From the NCBI RefSeq assembly GCF_949987515.2, contig NW_027192650.1, forward strand, positions 1,798,001 to 1,862,000: DNA of 64,000 bases, read 5' to 3'. Below the pieces are notes generated by a model that saw nothing but the letters and a program-made list of their open reading frames with translations, was not told the DNA's origin and made no database searches. This stretch comes from Delphinus delphis (taxonomy: Eukaryota > Chordata > Mammalia > Artiodactyla > Delphinidae). Shown here in pieces: positions 10,565 through 24,765 of the stretch; positions within the stretch are counted from its first letter, which is position 1, and each line of letters opens with the position of its first letter. The translations under genes were made by a program, and so were the position numbers.

Positions 10565-12141
10565 ATGCATGTGGAACCCAAGTATGATCAACCATGTGAA
10601 CGGGAGACGTGTTCAAATATGTCTCAGTTTTCCTCCCCTGGTACTCGGGTGCAACATTCCAGACGCTTTACTAACACTCTCCCCACTTGGAGAGTCAGCG
10701 CCTTTAACCTCCTGTTTGGCCCAGTTTGCAATTTCTGCGGAAGATGAACAGGAATAGCGAGAACCAATGAGAGACTAGCTGGAGGTGTCTGGACGGGCAA
10801 ATTTAACTCTCATTTCCCACCAGGAAGAGGAAATAACCAAAGGCTCAGCGTGCCGTGCCGGAAGCAGATTAGGGCCTGAAGCCATCCTGCGGTGTTGCGG
10901 CCAGGTCACAAGAAAGCAAGTTGAAGAAAGGAGCTCAGGGGCACTGTAATTCTCAAACCTGCAGAGTTATAAATAACAGCTATCGTCCAAAAATAGACTG
11001 AAGTAAGGCTGCCAAGAGGACTTGAAAGCGGGGCAGAATTGCAGGAAATCGATTTCAGGAGGTAGACTGGAATTGCATTGAAAGCATAGGAAAAGAGGCA
11101 GAACGTCCACAATGATGCACTTGGCCAAAAAGGGCGTATGCGTTTTTTCCTGAATATATTCAGGAAAAAACGCATACGCCCTTTTTGGCCAACCAAGCAA
11201 GCTTGCAAACGAAATCTGCACTACAATGAAGTCTCACTTCCCCCCGGTCAAAAGGGCCATCTGAAAAAAGTGTAAAATCCAGAAAGGCAGGACAGGCCAT
11301 GGAGAACTGGGAGCCTTGTTATGCTGATGGGCGGGATGTAAATTGCCAACAGACACTCCGGAGAAGTGTATGGTGTTTCCTGAAACATCTAAAAAACAAA
11401 GCAACAGAGGCTAGGGCACTGCCACTTATGGTCTTATAGCTTAGGGAAATTAAAACCAAAAGACACAGCCACCCCAAAGTTTGGGACGCCTCTGTTTACA
11501 AGAACCTCGTTTACAGTACAAGTTCAACATCGCAGAAAGTGAAAAATGGATAAAGAAGTTGTGGTATTCACTTACAAAGCAATATCACTCAGCAATGAAA
11601 TCTATGTCATCAGGCCCTTAGCAGCACAATGAGTGGATTCAGGTATGATGATTCTAACTGAAATAAGTCACACAGAAAAAGAAACATCATAAGATATCAG
11701 TAATACACGGAATGTAAACTTGGCTACACAGGAACTGAATTACAGAACAGAACAGGGTCTCAAATTTAGAAAACCAACTTATGCTTGCTTAAGGGTAAAG
11801 GTGAGTTGGGGTGCTGCATAAACCAGAGATTGAAATGAGCACAGATAAAGTTCCTTAAGTCAAATATGGAATAGACAAGAGCTACTCCTTGCTCAACGAA
11901 ATGGACTCAACACCGCATATTAAACGCCTAATAATGTACCTGACTAGTAAGTATCTTAAAACCTATGGATTGCTATGTCTCCGAAAGAGAATCAAGCATG
12001 TGTACAGGGGCATAAACGCAGCAGTGATAGGATTGGAGAGGTTCGGTGAGCAAATGAAGACCCTTTGAAGTCATATTGCATGGTACCCATTCCACGGGTC
12101 TCAACTCTCCAGGTTTAAGGTATTCTTCCTTCAGCTAAAAC
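10565..12141. repeat. Satellite unit 7, type S, 1,577 bp
   Basis: Palindrome 11,121-11,192 is perfect. GCCGGAAGCAGATT and GAGGCTAGGGCACTGCC tie it to unit 13 at +9,467 bp. A short deletion in AAAACCAAAAGACAC shifts the antisense frame. Confidence 0.95.
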
Positions 12142-13720
12142 ATGCATGTGGAACCCAAGTATGATCAACCATGTGAACGGGAGACGTGTTCAAATATGTC
12201 TCAGTTTTCCTCCCCTGGTACTCGGGTGCAACATTCCAGACGCTTTACTAACACTCTCCCCACTTGGAGAGTCAGCGCCTTTAACCTCCTGTTTGGCCCA
12301 GTTTGCAATTTCTGCGGAAGATGAAAAGGAATAGCGAGAACCAATGAGAGACTAGCTGGAGGTGTCTGGACGGGCAAATTTAACTCTCATTTCCCACCAG
12401 GAAGAGGAAATAACCAAAGGCTCAGCGTGCCGTGCCGGAACCAGATTAGGGCCTGAAGCCACCCTGCGGTGTTGCGGCCAGGTCACAAGAAAGCGAGTTG
12501 AAGAAAGGAGCTCAGGAGCACTGTAATTCTCAAACCTGCAGAGTTATAAATGACAGCTATCGTCCAAAAATCGACTGAAGTAAGGCTGCCAAGAGGACTT
12601 GAAAGCGGGGCAGAATTGCAGGAAACCGATTTCAGGAGGTAGACTGGAATTGCATTGAAAGCATACGAAAAGAGGCAGAACGTCCACAATGATGCACTTG
12701 GCCAAAAAGGGCGTATGCGTTTTTTCCTGAATATATTCAGGAAAAAACGCATACGCCCTTTTTGGCCAACCAAGCAAGCTTGCAAAGGAAATCTGCACTA
12801 CAATGAAGTCTCACTTCCCCCCGGTCAAAAGGGCCATCTGAAAACAGTGTAAAATCCAGAAAGGCAGGACAGGCCATGGAGAACTGGGAGCCATGTTATG
12901 CTGATGGGCGGGATGTAAATTGCCAACAACCACTCGGGAGAAGTGTATGCTGTTTCCTGAAACATCTAAAAAACAAAGCAACAGAACCTAGGGCACTTCC
13001 ACTTATGGTCCTATAGCTTAGGGAAATTAAAATCAAAAAGACACAGCCACCCCAAAGTTTGGAACGGCTCTGTTTACAAGAACCTCGTTTACAGTACAAG
13101 TTCAACATCGCAGAAAGTGAAAAATGGATAAAGAAGTTGTGGTATTTACTTACAAAGCAATATCACTCAGCAATGAAATCTGTGTCATCAGGCCCTTAGC
13201 AGCACAATGAGTGGATTCAGGTATGATGATTCTAACTGAAATAAGTCACACAGAAAAAGAAACATCATAAGATATCAGTAATACACGGAATGGAAACTTG
13301 GCTACACAGGAACTGAATTACAGAACAGAACAGGGTCTCAAATTTAGAAAACCAACTTATTCTTGCTTAAGGGTAAAGGTGAGTTAGGGTGCAGCATAAA
13401 ACCAGAGACTGAAATGAGCACAGATAAAGTTCCTTAAGCCAAATATGGAATAGACAAGAGCTACTCCTTGCTCAACAAAATGGACTCAACACCGCATATT
13501 AAACGCCTAAGAATGTACCTGACTAGTAAGTATCGTAAAACCTATGGATTTCTATGTCTCCAAAAGAGAATCAAGCATGTGTACAGGGGCATAAACACAG
13601 CACTGATAGGATTGGAGAGGTTCGGTGAGCAAATGAAGACCCTTTGAAGTCATTTTGCATGGTACCCATTACACGGGTCTCAACTCTCCAGGTTTAAGGT
13701 ATTCTTCCTTCAGCTAAAAC
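12142..13720. repeat. Satellite unit 8, type T, 1,579 bp
   Basis: Palindrome 12,698-12,769 is perfect. From 12,428 to the unit end it matches unit 15 at +11,045 bp (GAAGCCACCC, GCATACGAAAAG, AGCCATGTTATG, GAGTTAGGGTGCAGC); before that it has the common form. Confidence 0.95.
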
Positions 13721-15298
13721 ATGCATGTGGAACCCAAGTATGATCAACCATGTGAACGGGAGACGTGTTCAAATATGTCTCAGTTTTCCTCCCCTGGTAC
13801 TCGGGTGCAACATTCCAGACGCTTTACTAACACTCTCCCCACTTGGAGAGTCAGCGCCTTTAACCTCCTGTTTGGCCCAGTTTGCAATTTCTGCGGAAGA
13901 TGAACAGGAATAGCGAGAACCAATGAGAGACTAGCTGGAGGTGTCTGGACGGGCAAATTTAACTCTCATTTCCCACCAGGAAGAGGAAATAACCAAAGGC
14001 TCAGCGTGCCGTGCCGGAACCAGATTAGGGCCTGAAGCCATCCTGCGGTGTTGCGGCCAGGTCACAAGAAAGCAAGTTGAAGAAAGGAGCTCAGGGGCAC
14101 TGTAATTCTCAAACCTGCAGAGTTATAAATAACAGCTATCGTCCAAAAATAGACTGAAGTAAGGCTGCCAAGAGGACTTGAAAACGGGGCAGAATTGGAG
14201 GAAATCGATTTCAGGAGGTAGACTGGAATTGCATTGAAAGCATAGGAAAAGAGGCAGAACGTCCACAATGATGCACTTGGCCAAAAAGGGCGTATGCGTT
14301 TTTTCCTGAATATATTCAGGAAAAAACGCATACGCACTTTTTGGCCAACCAAGCAAGCTTGCAAAGGAAATCTGCACTACAATGAAGTCTCACTTCCCCC
14401 CGGTCAAAAGGGCCATCTGAAAACAGTGTAAAATCCAGAAAGGCAGGACAGGCCATGGAGAACTGGGAGCCTTGTTATGCTGATGGGCGGGATGTAAATT
14501 GCCAACAACCACTCGGGAGAAGTGTATGGTGTTTCCTGAAACATCTAAAAAACAAAGCAACAGAACCTAGGGCACTTCCACTTATGGTCCTATAGCTTAG
14601 GGAAATTAAAATCAAAAAGACACAGCCACCCCAAAGTTTGGAACGGCTCTGTTTACAAGAACCTCGTTTACAGTACAAGTTCAACATCGCAGAAAGTGAA
14701 AAATGGATAAAGAAGTTGTGGTATTCACTTACAAAGCAATATCACTCAGCAATGAAATCTATGTCATCAGGCCCTTAGCAGCACAATGAGTGGATTCAGG
14801 TATGATGATTCTAACTGAAGTAAGTCACACAGAAAAAGAAACATCATAAGATATCAGTAATACACGGAATGTAAACTTGGCTACACAGGAACTGAATTAC
14901 AGAACAGAACAGGGTCTCAAATTTAGAAAACCAACTTATGCTTGCTTAAGGGTAAAGGTGAGTTGGGGTGCTGCATAAACCAGAGATTGAAATGAGCACA
15001 GATAAAGTTCCTTAAGTCAAATATGGAATAGACAAGAGCTACTCCTTGCTCAACGAAATGGACTCAACACCGCATATTAAACGTCTAAGAATGTGCCTGA
15101 CTAGTAAGTATCTTAAAACCTATGGATTGCTATGTCTCCGAAAGAGAATCAAGCATGTGTACAGGGGCATAAACGCAGCAGTGATAGGATTGGAGAGGTT
15201 CGGTGAGCAAATGAAGACCCTTTGAAGTCATATTGCATGGTACCCATTCCACGGGTCTCAACTCTCCAGCTTTAAGGTATTCTTCCTTCAGCTAAAAC
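13721..15298. repeat. Satellite unit 9, type R, 1,578 bp
   Basis: Counterpart of unit 4. Palindrome 14,277-14,348 with GCACTTTTT in the right arm (C to A), and GAAAACGGGGCAG upstream. Confidence 0.95.
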
Positions 15299-16876
15299 AT
15301 GCATGTGGAACCCAAGTATGATCAACCATGTGAACGGGAGACGTGTTCAAATATGTCTCAGTTTTCCTCCCCTGGTACTCGGGTGCAACATTCCAGACGC
15401 TTTACTAACACTCTCCCCACTTGGAGAGTCAGCGCCTTTAACCTCCTGTTTGGCCCAGTTTGCAATTTCTGCGGAAGATGAACAGGAATAGCGAGAACCA
15501 ATGAGAGACTAGCTGGAGGTGTCTGGACGGGCAAATTTAACTCTCATTTCCCACCAGGAAGAGGAAATAACCAAAGGCTCAGCGTGCCGTGCCGGAACCA
15601 GATTAGGGCCTGAAGCCATCCTGCGGTGTTGCGGCCAGGTCACAAGAAAGCAAGTTGAAGAAAGGAGCTCAGGGGCACTGTAATTCTCAAACCTGCAGAG
15701 TTATAAATAACAGCTATCGTCCAAAAATAGACTGAGGTAAGGCTGCCAAGAGGACTTGAAAGCGGGGCAGAATTGCAGGAAATCGATTTCAGGAGGTAGA
15801 CTGGAATTGCATTGAAAGCATAGGAAAAGAGGCAGAACGTCCACAATGATGCACTTGGCCAAAAAGGGCGTATGCGTTTTTTCCTGAATATATTCAGGAA
15901 AAAACGCATACGCCCTTTTTGGCCAACCAAGCAAGCTTGCAAAGGAAATCTGCACTACAATGAAGTCTCACTTCCCCCCGGTCAAAAGGGCCATCTGAAA
16001 AAAGTGTAAAATCCAGAAAGGCAGGACAGGCCATGGAGAACTGGGAGCCTTGTTATGCTGATGGGCGGGATGTAAATTGCCAACAAACACTCGGGAGAAG
16101 TGTATGGTGTTTCCTGAAACATCTAAAAAACAAAGCAACAGAACCTAGGGCACTTCCACTTATGGTCCTATAGCTTAGGGAAATTAAAATCAAAAAGACA
16201 CAGCCACCCCAAAGTTTGGAACGGCTCTGTTTACAAGAACCTCGTTTACAGTACAAGTTCAACATCGCAGAAAGTGAAAAATGGATAAAGAAGTTGTGGT
16301 ATTCACTTACAAAGCAATATCACTCAGCAATGAAATCTATGTCATCAGGCCCTTAGCAGAACAATGAGTGGATTCAGGTATGATGATTCTAACTGAAGTA
16401 AGTCACACAGAAAAAGAAACATCATAAGATATCAGTAATACACGGAATGTAAACTTGGCTACACAGGAACTGAATTACAGAACAGAACAGGGTCTCAAAT
16501 TTAGAAAACCAACTTATGCTTGCTTAAGGGTAAAGGTGAGTTGGGGTGCTGCATAAACCAGAGATTGAAATGAGCACAGATAAAGTTCCTTAAGTCAAAT
16601 ATGGAATAGACAAGAGCTACTCCTTTCTCAACGAAATGGACTCAACACCGCATATTAAACGCCTAATAATGTACCTGACTAGTAAGTATCTTAAAACCTA
16701 TGGATTGCTATGTCTCCGAAAGAGAATCAAGCATGTGTACAGGGGCATAAACTTAGCAGTGATAGGATTGGAGAGGTTCGGTGAGCAAATGAAGACCCTT
16801 TGAAGTCATATTGCATGGTACCCATTCCACGGGTCTCAACTCTCCAGGTTTAAGGTATTCTTCCTTCAGCTAAAAC
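15299..16876. repeat. Satellite unit 10, type P, 1,578 bp
   Basis: Counterpart of unit 5, differing for example by GAAAAAAGTG for GAAAACAGTG near 16,000. Palindrome 15,855-15,926 is perfect. Confidence 0.95.
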
Positions 16877-18453
16877 ATGCATGTGGAACCCAAGTATGAT
16901 CAACCATGTGAACGGGAGACGTGTTCAAATATGTCTCAGTTTTCCTCCCCTGGTACTCGGGTGCAACATTCCAGACGCTTTACTAACACTCTCCCCACTT
17001 GGAGAGTCAGCGCCTTTAACCTCCTGTTTGGCCCAGTTTGCAATTTCTGCGGAAGATGAACAGGAATAGAGAGAACCAATGAGAGACTAGCTGGAGGTGT
17101 CTGGATGGGCAAATTTAACTCTCATTTCCCACCAGGAAGAGGAAATAACCAAAGGCTCAGCATGCCGTGCCGGAACCAGATTAGGGCCTGAAGCCATCCT
17201 GCGGTGTTGCGGCCAGGTCACAAGAAAGCAAGTTGAAGAAAGGAGCTCAGGGGCACTGTAATTCACAAACCTGCAGAGTTATAAATGACAGCTATCGTCC
17301 AAAAATAGACTGAGGTAAGGCTGCCAAGAGGACTTGAAAGCGGGGCAGAATTGCAGGAAACCGATTTCAGGAGGTAGACTGGAATTGCATTGAAAGCATA
17401 GGAAAAGAGGCAGAACGTCCACAATGATGCACTTGGCCAAAAAGGGTGTATGCGTTTTTTCCTGAAATATTCAGGAAAAAACGCATACGCCCTTTTTGGC
17501 CAACCAAGCAAGCTTGCAAAGGAAATCTGCACTACAATGAAGTCTCACTTCCCACCGGTCAAATGGGCCATCTGAAAAAAGTGTAAAATCCAGAAAGGCA
17601 GGACAGGCCATGGAGAACTGGGAGCCTTGTTATGCTTTTGGGCGGGATGTAAATTGCCAACAAACACTCGGGAGAAGTGTATGGTGTTTCCTGAAACATC
17701 TAAAAAACAAAGCAACAGAACCTAGGGCACTTCCACTTATGGTCCTATAGCTTAGGGAAATTAAAATCAAAAAGACACAGCCACCCCAAAGTTTGGAACG
17801 GCTCTGTTTACAAGAACCTCGTTTACAGTACAAGTTCAACATCGCAGAAAGTGAAAAATGGATAAAGAAGTTGTGGTATTTACTTACAAATCAATATCAC
17901 TCAGCAATGAAATCTGTGTCATCAGGCCCTTAGCAGCACAATGAGTGGATTCAGGTATGATGATTCTAACTGAAATAAGTCACACAGAAAAAGAAACATC
18001 ATAAGATATCAGTAATACACGGAAGGTAAACTTGGCTACACAGGAACTGAATTACAGAACAGAACAGGGTCTCAAATTTAGAAAACCAACTATGCTTGCT
18101 TAAGGGTAAAGGTGAGTTGGGGTGCTGCATAAAACCAGAGATTGAAATGAGCACAGATAAAGTTCCTTAAGTCAAATATGGAATAGACAAGAGCTACTCC
18201 TTGCTCAACGAAATGGACTCAACACCGCATATTAAACGCCTAAGAATGTGCCTGACTAGTAAGTATCTTAAAACCTATGGATTGCTATGTCTCCGAAAGA
18301 GAATCAAGCATGTGTACAGGGGCATAAACGCAGCAGTGATAGGATTGGAGAGGTTCGGTGAGCAAATGAAGACCCTTTGAAGTCATATTGCATGGTACCC
18401 ATTCCACGGGTCTCAACTCTCAAGGTTTAAGGTATTTTTCCTTCAGCTAAAAC
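16877..18453. repeat. Satellite unit 11, type Q, 1,577 bp
   Basis: Counterpart of unit 6. Palindrome 17,433-17,503 (71 bp) with the same TpG change in the left arm. Confidence 0.95.
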
Positions 18454-20031
18454 ATGCATGTGGAACCCAAGTATGATCAACCATGTGAACGGGAGACGTG
18501 TTCAAATATGTCTCAGTTTTCCTCCCCTGGTACTCGGGTGCAACATTCCAGACGCTTTACTAACACTCTCCCCACTTGGAGAGTCAGCGCCTTTAACCTC
18601 CTGTTTGGCCCAGTTTGCAATTTCTGCGGAAGATGAACAGGAATAGCGAGAACCAATGAGAGACTAGCTGGAGGTGTCTGGACGGGCAAATTTAACTCTC
18701 ATTTCCCACCAGGAAGAGGAAATAACCAAAGGCTCAGCGTGCCGTGCCGGAACCAGATTAGGGCATGAAGCCATCCTGCGGTGTTGCGGCCAGGTCACAA
18801 GAAAGCAAGTTGAAGAAAGGAGCTCAGGGGCACTGTAATTCTCAAACCTGCAGAGTTATAAATAACAGCTATCGTCCAAAAATAGACTGAAGTAAGGCTG
18901 CCAAGAGGACTTGAAAACGGGGCAGAATTGCAGGAAATCGATTTCAGGAGGTAGACTGGAATTGCATTGAAAGCATAGGAAAAGAGGCAGAACGTCCACA
19001 ATGATGCACTTGGCCAAAAAGGGCGTATGCGTTTTTTCCTGAATATATTCAGGAAAAAACGCATACGCACTTTTTGGCCAACCAAGCAAGCTTGCAAAGG
19101 AAATCTGCACTACAATGAAGTCTCACTTCCCCCCGGTCAAAAGGGCCATCTGAAAACAGTGTAAAATCCAGAAAGGCAGGACAGGCCATGGAGAACTGGG
19201 AGCCTTGTTATGCTGATGGGCGGGATGTAAATTGCCAACAACCACTCCGGAGAAGTGTATGGTGTTTCCTGAAACATCTAAAAAACAAAGCAACAGAACC
19301 TAGGGCACTTCCACTTATGGTCCTATAGCTTAGGGAAATTAAAATCAAAAAGACACAGCCACCCCAAAGTTTGGAACGGCTCTGTTTACAAGAACCTCCT
19401 TTACAGTACAAGTTCAACATCGCAGAAAGTGAAAAATGGATAAAGAAGTTGTGGTATTTACTTACAAAGCAATATCACTCAGCAATGAAATCTGTGTCAT
19501 CAGGCCCTTAGCAGCACAATGAGTGGATTCAGGTATGATGATTCTAACTGAAATAAGTCACACAGAAAAAGAAACATCATAAGATATCAGTAATACACGG
19601 AAGGTAAAGTTGGCTACACAGGAACTGAATTACAGAACAGAACAGGGTCTCAAATTTAGAAAACCAACTATGCTTGCTTAAGGGTAAAGGTGAGTTGGGG
19701 TGCTGCATAAAACCAGAGATTGAAATGAGCACAGATAAAGTTCCTTAAGTCAAATATGGAATAGACAAGAGCTACTCCTTGCTCAACGAAATGGACTCAA
19801 CACCGCATATTAAACGCCTAAGAATGTGCCTGACTAGTAAGTATCTTAAAACCTATGGATTGCTATGTCTCCGAAAGAGAATCAAGCATGTGTACAGGGG
19901 CATAAACGCAGCAGTGATAGGATTGGAGAGGTTCGGTGAGCAAATGAAGACCCTTTGAAGTCATATTGCATGGTACCCATTCCACGGGTCTCAACTCTCC
20001 AGCTTTAAGGTATTCTTCCTTCAGCTAAAAC
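18454..20031. repeat. Satellite unit 12, type R variant, 1,578 bp
   Basis: The left half is R-like (GAAAACGGGGCAG; GCACTTTTT in the right arm; palindrome 19,010-19,081) but has GAATTGCAGG. The right half has GGAAGGTAAAG, as in unit 3, and CACTCCGGAG. It sits between units 11 and 13, where the earlier R-P-Q run continued directly into S. Confidence 0.93.
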
Positions 20032-21608
20032 ATGCATGTGGAACCCAAGTATGATCAACCATGTGAACGGGAGACGTGTTCAAATATGTCTCAGTTTTCC
20101 TCCCCTGGTACTCGGGTGCAACATTCCAGACGCTTTACTAACACTCTCCCCACTTGGAGAGTCAGCGCCTTTAACCTCCTGTTTGGCCCAGTTTGCAATT
20201 TCTGCGGAAGATGAACAGGAATAGCGAGAACCAATGAGAGACTAGCTGGAGGTGTCTGGACGGGCAAATTTAACTCTCATTTCCCACCAGGAAGAGGAAA
20301 TAACCAAAGGCTCAGCGTGCCGTGCCGGAAGCAGATTAGGGCCTGAAGCCATCCTGCGGTGTTGCGGCCAGGTCACAAGAAAGCAAGTTGAAGAAAGGAG
20401 CTCAGGGGCACTGTAATTCTCAAACCTGCAGAGTTATAAATAACAGCTATCGTCCAAAAATAGACTGAAGTAAGGCTGCCAAGAGGACTTGAAAGCGGGG
20501 CAGAATTGCAGGAAATCGATTTCAGGAGGTAGACTGGAATTGCATTGAAAGCATAGGAAAAGAGGCAGAACGTCCACAATGATGCACTTGGCCAAAAAGG
20601 GCGTATGCGTTTTTTCCTGAATATATTCAGGAAAAAACGCATACGCCCTTTTTGGCCAACCAAGCAAGCTTGCAAAGGAAATCTGCACTACAATGAAGTC
20701 TCACTTCCCCCCGGTCAAAAGGGCCATCTGAAAAAAGTGTAAAATCCAGAAAGGCAGGACAGGCCATGGAGAACTGGGAGCCTTGTTATGCTGATGGGCG
20801 GGATGTAAATTGCCAACAGACACTCGGGAGAAGTGTATGGTGTTTCCTGAAACATCTAAAAAACAAAGCAACAGAGGCTAGGGCACTGCCACTTATGGTC
20901 TTATAGCTTAGGGAAATTAAAACCAAAAGACACAGCCACCCCAAAGTTTGGGACGCCTCTGTTTACAAGAACCTCGTTTACAGTACAAGTTCAACATCGC
21001 AGAAAGTGAAAAATGGATAAAGAAGTTGTGGTATTCACTTACAAAGCAATATCACTCAGCAATGAAATCTATGTCATCAGGCCCTTAGCAGCACAATGAG
21101 TGGATTCAGGTATGATGATTCTAACTGAAATAAGTCACACAGAAAAAGAAACATCATAAGATATCAGTAATACACGGAATGTAAACTTGGCTACACAGGA
21201 ACTGAATTACAGAACAGAACAGGGTCTCAAATTTAGAAAACCAACTTATGCTTGCTTAAGGGTAAAGGTGAGTTGGGGTGCTGCATAAACCAGAGATTGA
21301 AATGAGCACAGATAAAGTTCCTTAAGTCAAATATGGAATAGACAAGAGCTACTCCTTGCTCAACGAAATGGACTCAACACCGCATATTAAACGCCTAATA
21401 ATGTACCTGACTAGTAAGTATCTTAAAACCTATGGATTGCTATGTCTCCGAAAGAGAATCAAGCATGTGTACAGGGGCATAAACGCAGCAGTGATAGGAT
21501 TGGAGAGGTTCGGTGAGCAAATGAAGACCCTTTGAAGTCATATTGCATGGTACCCATTCCACGGGTTTCAACTCTCCAGGTTTAAGGTATTCTTCCTTCA
21601 GCTAAAAC
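20032..21608. repeat. Satellite unit 13, type S, 1,577 bp
   Basis: Counterpart of unit 7. Palindrome 20,588-20,659 is perfect. Confidence 0.95.
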
Positions 21609-23186
21609 ATGCATGTGGAACCCAAGTATGATCAACCATGTGAACGGGAGACGTGTTCAAATATGTCTCAGTTTTCCTCCCCTGGTACTCGGGTGCAACA
21701 TTCCAGACGCTTTACTAACACTCTCCCCACTTGGAGAGTCAGCGCCTTTAACCTCCTGTTTGGCCCAGTTTGCAATTTCTGCGGAAGATGAACAGGAATA
21801 GCGAGAACCAATGAGAGACTAGCTGGAGGTGTCTGGACGGGCAAATTTAACTCTCATTTCCCACCAGGAAGAGGAAATAACCAAAGGCTCAGCATGCCGT
21901 GCCGGAACCAGATTAGGGCCTGAAGCCATCCTGCGGTGTTGCGGCCAGGTCACAAGAAAGCAAGTTGAAGAAAGGAGCTCAGGGGCACTGTAATTCACAA
22001 ACCTGCAGAGTTATAAATGACAGCTATCGTCCAAAAATAGACTGAAGTAAGGCTGCCAAGAGGACTTGAAAGCGGGGCAGAATTGCAGGAAACCGATTTC
22101 AGGAGGTAGACTGGAATTGCATTGAAAGCATAGGAAAAGAGGCAGAACGTCCACAATGATGCACTTGGCCAAAAAGGGCGTATGCGTTTTTTCCTGAAAT
22201 ATTCAGGAAAAAACGCATACGCCCTTTTTGGCCAACCAAGCAAGCTTGCAAAGGAAATCTGCACTACAATGAAGTCTCACTTCCCACCGGTCAAAAGGGC
22301 CATCTGAAAAAAGTGTAAAATCCAGAAAGGCAGGAAAGGCCATGGAGAACTGGGAGCCTTGTTATGCTTTTGGGCGGGATGTAAATTGCCAACAACCACT
22401 CGGGAGAAGTGTATGGTGTTTCCTGAAACATCTAAAAAACAAAGCAACAGAACCTAGGGCACTTCCACTTATGGTCCTATAGCTTAGGGAAATTAAAATC
22501 AAAAAGACACAGCCACCCCAAAGTTTGGAACGGCTCTGTTTACAAGAACCTCGTTTACAGTACAAGTTCAACATCGCAGAAAGTGAAAAATGGATAAAGA
22601 AGTTGTGGTATTTACTTACAAAGCAATATCACTCAGCAATGAAATCTGTGTCATCAGGCCCTTAGCAGCACAATGAGTGGATTCAGGTATGATGATTCTA
22701 ACTGAAATAAGTCACACAGAAAAAGAAACATCATAAGATATCAGTAATACACGGAAGGTAAACTTGGCTACACAGGAACTGAATTACAGAACAGAACAGG
22801 GTCTCAAATTTAGAAAACCAACTTATTCTTGCTTAAGGGTAAAGGTGAGTTAGGGTGCAGCATAAAACCAGAGACTGAAATGAGCACAGATAAAGTTCCT
22901 TAAGCCAAATATGGAATAGACAAGAGCTACTCCTTGCTCAACAAAATGGACTCAACACCGCATATTAAACGCCTAAGAATGTACCTGACTAGTAAGTATC
23001 GTAAAACCTATGGATTTCTATGTCTCCAAAAGAGAATCAAGCATGTGTACAGGGGCATAAACGCAGCACTGATAGGATTGGAGAGGTTCGGTGAGCAAAT
23101 GAAGACCCTTTGAAGTCATATTGCATGGTACCCATTACACGGGTCTCAACTCTCCAGGTTTAAGGTATTCTTCCTTCAGCTAAAAC
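21609..23186. repeat. Satellite unit 14, Q left half with T-like right half, 1,578 bp
   Basis: Palindrome 22,165-22,235 with the Q centre and TTATGCTTTTG, then T-type L1 markers (CTTATTCTTGC, GAGTTAGGGTGCAGC). A within-unit switch from Q to T lies between about 22,380 and 22,830. Confidence 0.93.
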
Positions 23187-24765
23187 ATGCATGTGGAACC
23201 CAAGTATGATCAACCATGTGAACGGGAGACGTGTTCAAATATGTCTCAGTTTTCCTCCCCTGGTACTCGGGTGCAACATTCCAGACGCTTTACTAACACT
23301 CTCCTCACTTGGAGAGTCAGTGCCTTTAACCTCCTGTTTGGCCCACTTTGCAATTTCTGCGGAAGATGAACAGGAATAGCGAGAACCAATGAGAGACTAG
23401 CTGGAGGTGTCTGGACGGGCAAATTTAACTCTCATTTCCCACCAGGAAGAGGAAATAACCGAAGGCTCAGCATGCCGTGCCGGAACCAGATTAGGGCCTG
23501 AAGCCACCCTGCGGTGTTGCGGCCAGGTCACAAGAAAGCGAGTTGAAGAAAGGAGCTCAGGAGCACTGTAATTCTCAAACCTGCAGAGTTATAAATGACA
23601 GCTATCGTCCAAAAATCGACTGAAGTAAGGCTGCCAAGAGGACTTGAAAGCGGGGCAGAATTGCAGGAAACCGATTTCAGGAGGTAGACTGGAATTGCAT
23701 TGAAAGCATACGAAAAGAGGCAGAACGTCCACAATGATGCACTTGGCCAAAAAGGGCGTATGCGTTTTTTCCTGAATATATTCAGGAAAAAACGCATACG
23801 CCCTTTTTGGCCAACCAAGCAAGCTTGCAAAGGAAATCTGCACTACAATGAAGTCTCACTTCCCCCCGGTCAAAAGGGCCATCTGAAAACAGTGTAAAAT
23901 CCAGAAAGGCAGGACAGGCCATGGAGAACTGGGAGCCATGTTATGCTGATGGGCGGGATGTAAATTGCCAACAACCACTCGGGAGAAGTGTATGCTGTTT
24001 CCTGAAACATCTAAAAAACAAAGCAACAGAACCTAGGGCACTTCCACTTATGGTCCTATAGCTTAGGGAAATTAAAATCAAAAAGACACAGCCACCCCAA
24101 AGTTTGGAACGGCTCTGTTTACAAGAACCTCGTTTACAGTACAAGTTCAACATCGCAGAAAGTGAAAAATGGATAAAGAAGTTGTGGTATTTACTTACAA
24201 AGCAATATCACTCAGCAATGAAATCTGTGTCATCAGGCCCTTAGCAGCACAATGAGTGGATTCAGGTATGATGATTCTAACTGAAATAAGTCACACAGAA
24301 AAAGAAACATCATAAGCTATCAGTAATACACGGAAGGTAAACTTGGCTACACAGGAACTGAATTACAGAACAGAACAGGGTCTCAAATTTAGAAAACCAA
24401 CTTATTCTTGCTTAAGGGTAAAGGTGAGTTAGGGTGCAGCATAAAACCAGAGACTGAAATGAGCACAGATAAAGTTCCTTAAGCCAAATATGGAATAGAC
24501 AAGAGCTACTCCTTGCTCAACAAAATGGACTCAACACCGCATATTAAACGCCTAAGAATGTACCTGACTAGTAAGTATCGTAAAACCTATGGATTTCTAT
24601 GTCTCCAAAAGAGAATCAAGCATGTGTACAGGGGCATAAACACAGCACTGATAGGATTGGAGAGGTTCGGTGAGCAAATGAAGACCCTTTGAAGTCATTT
24701 TGCATGGTACCCATTACACGGGTCTCAACTCTCCAGGTTTAAGGTATTCTTCCTTCAGCTAAAAC
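23187..24765. repeat. Satellite unit 15, type T, 1,579 bp
   Basis: Palindrome 23,743-23,814 is perfect. From 23,712 rightward it is the same as unit 22 at +11,054 bp; at 23,711 (C versus G) and before it is not. It is the left parent of the seven-unit duplication. Confidence 0.95.

Larger units (their letters stand above)
13721..18453. repeat. R-P-Q trimer, second copy (units 9-11)
   Basis: Second copy of units 4-6. Differences include AAATAACAGC for AAATGACAGC and a palindrome CpG kept in unit 9 but lost in unit 4. Confidence 0.85.
1..24765. repeat. Left array domain (units 0-15; R-P-Q trimer types plus S and T)
   Basis: Apart from deleted unit 1, units here are 1,577-1,579 bp, and all whole units start with the anchor form reading ACCCAAG. 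Type P (units 2, 5, 10) has GAGGTAAGG and TATAAATAACAGC. Type Q (3, 6, 11, 14) has the shortened palindrome centre GAAATATTC. Type R (4, 9, 12) has GCACTTTTT in the right palindrome arm. Type S (7, 13) has GCCGGAAGCAGATT and GAGGCTAGGG. Type T (8, 15) has GCATACGAAAAG and AGCCATGTTATG. Units 4-6 repeat as 9-11 at a shift of 7,889 bp, 7 repeats as 13 at 9,467 bp and 8 as 15 at 11,045 bp, so the order is mosaic rather than one simple multimer. Confidence 0.85.

Noticed and set aside
12655..12852. 65-codon plus-strand frame in units 8, 15, 16, 23, 32 and 36
   Set aside because: It opens only because TAG became TAC (GCATACG). It is not in the L1 ORF2 frame for the TTMKSH motif, so it is not a relic protein.
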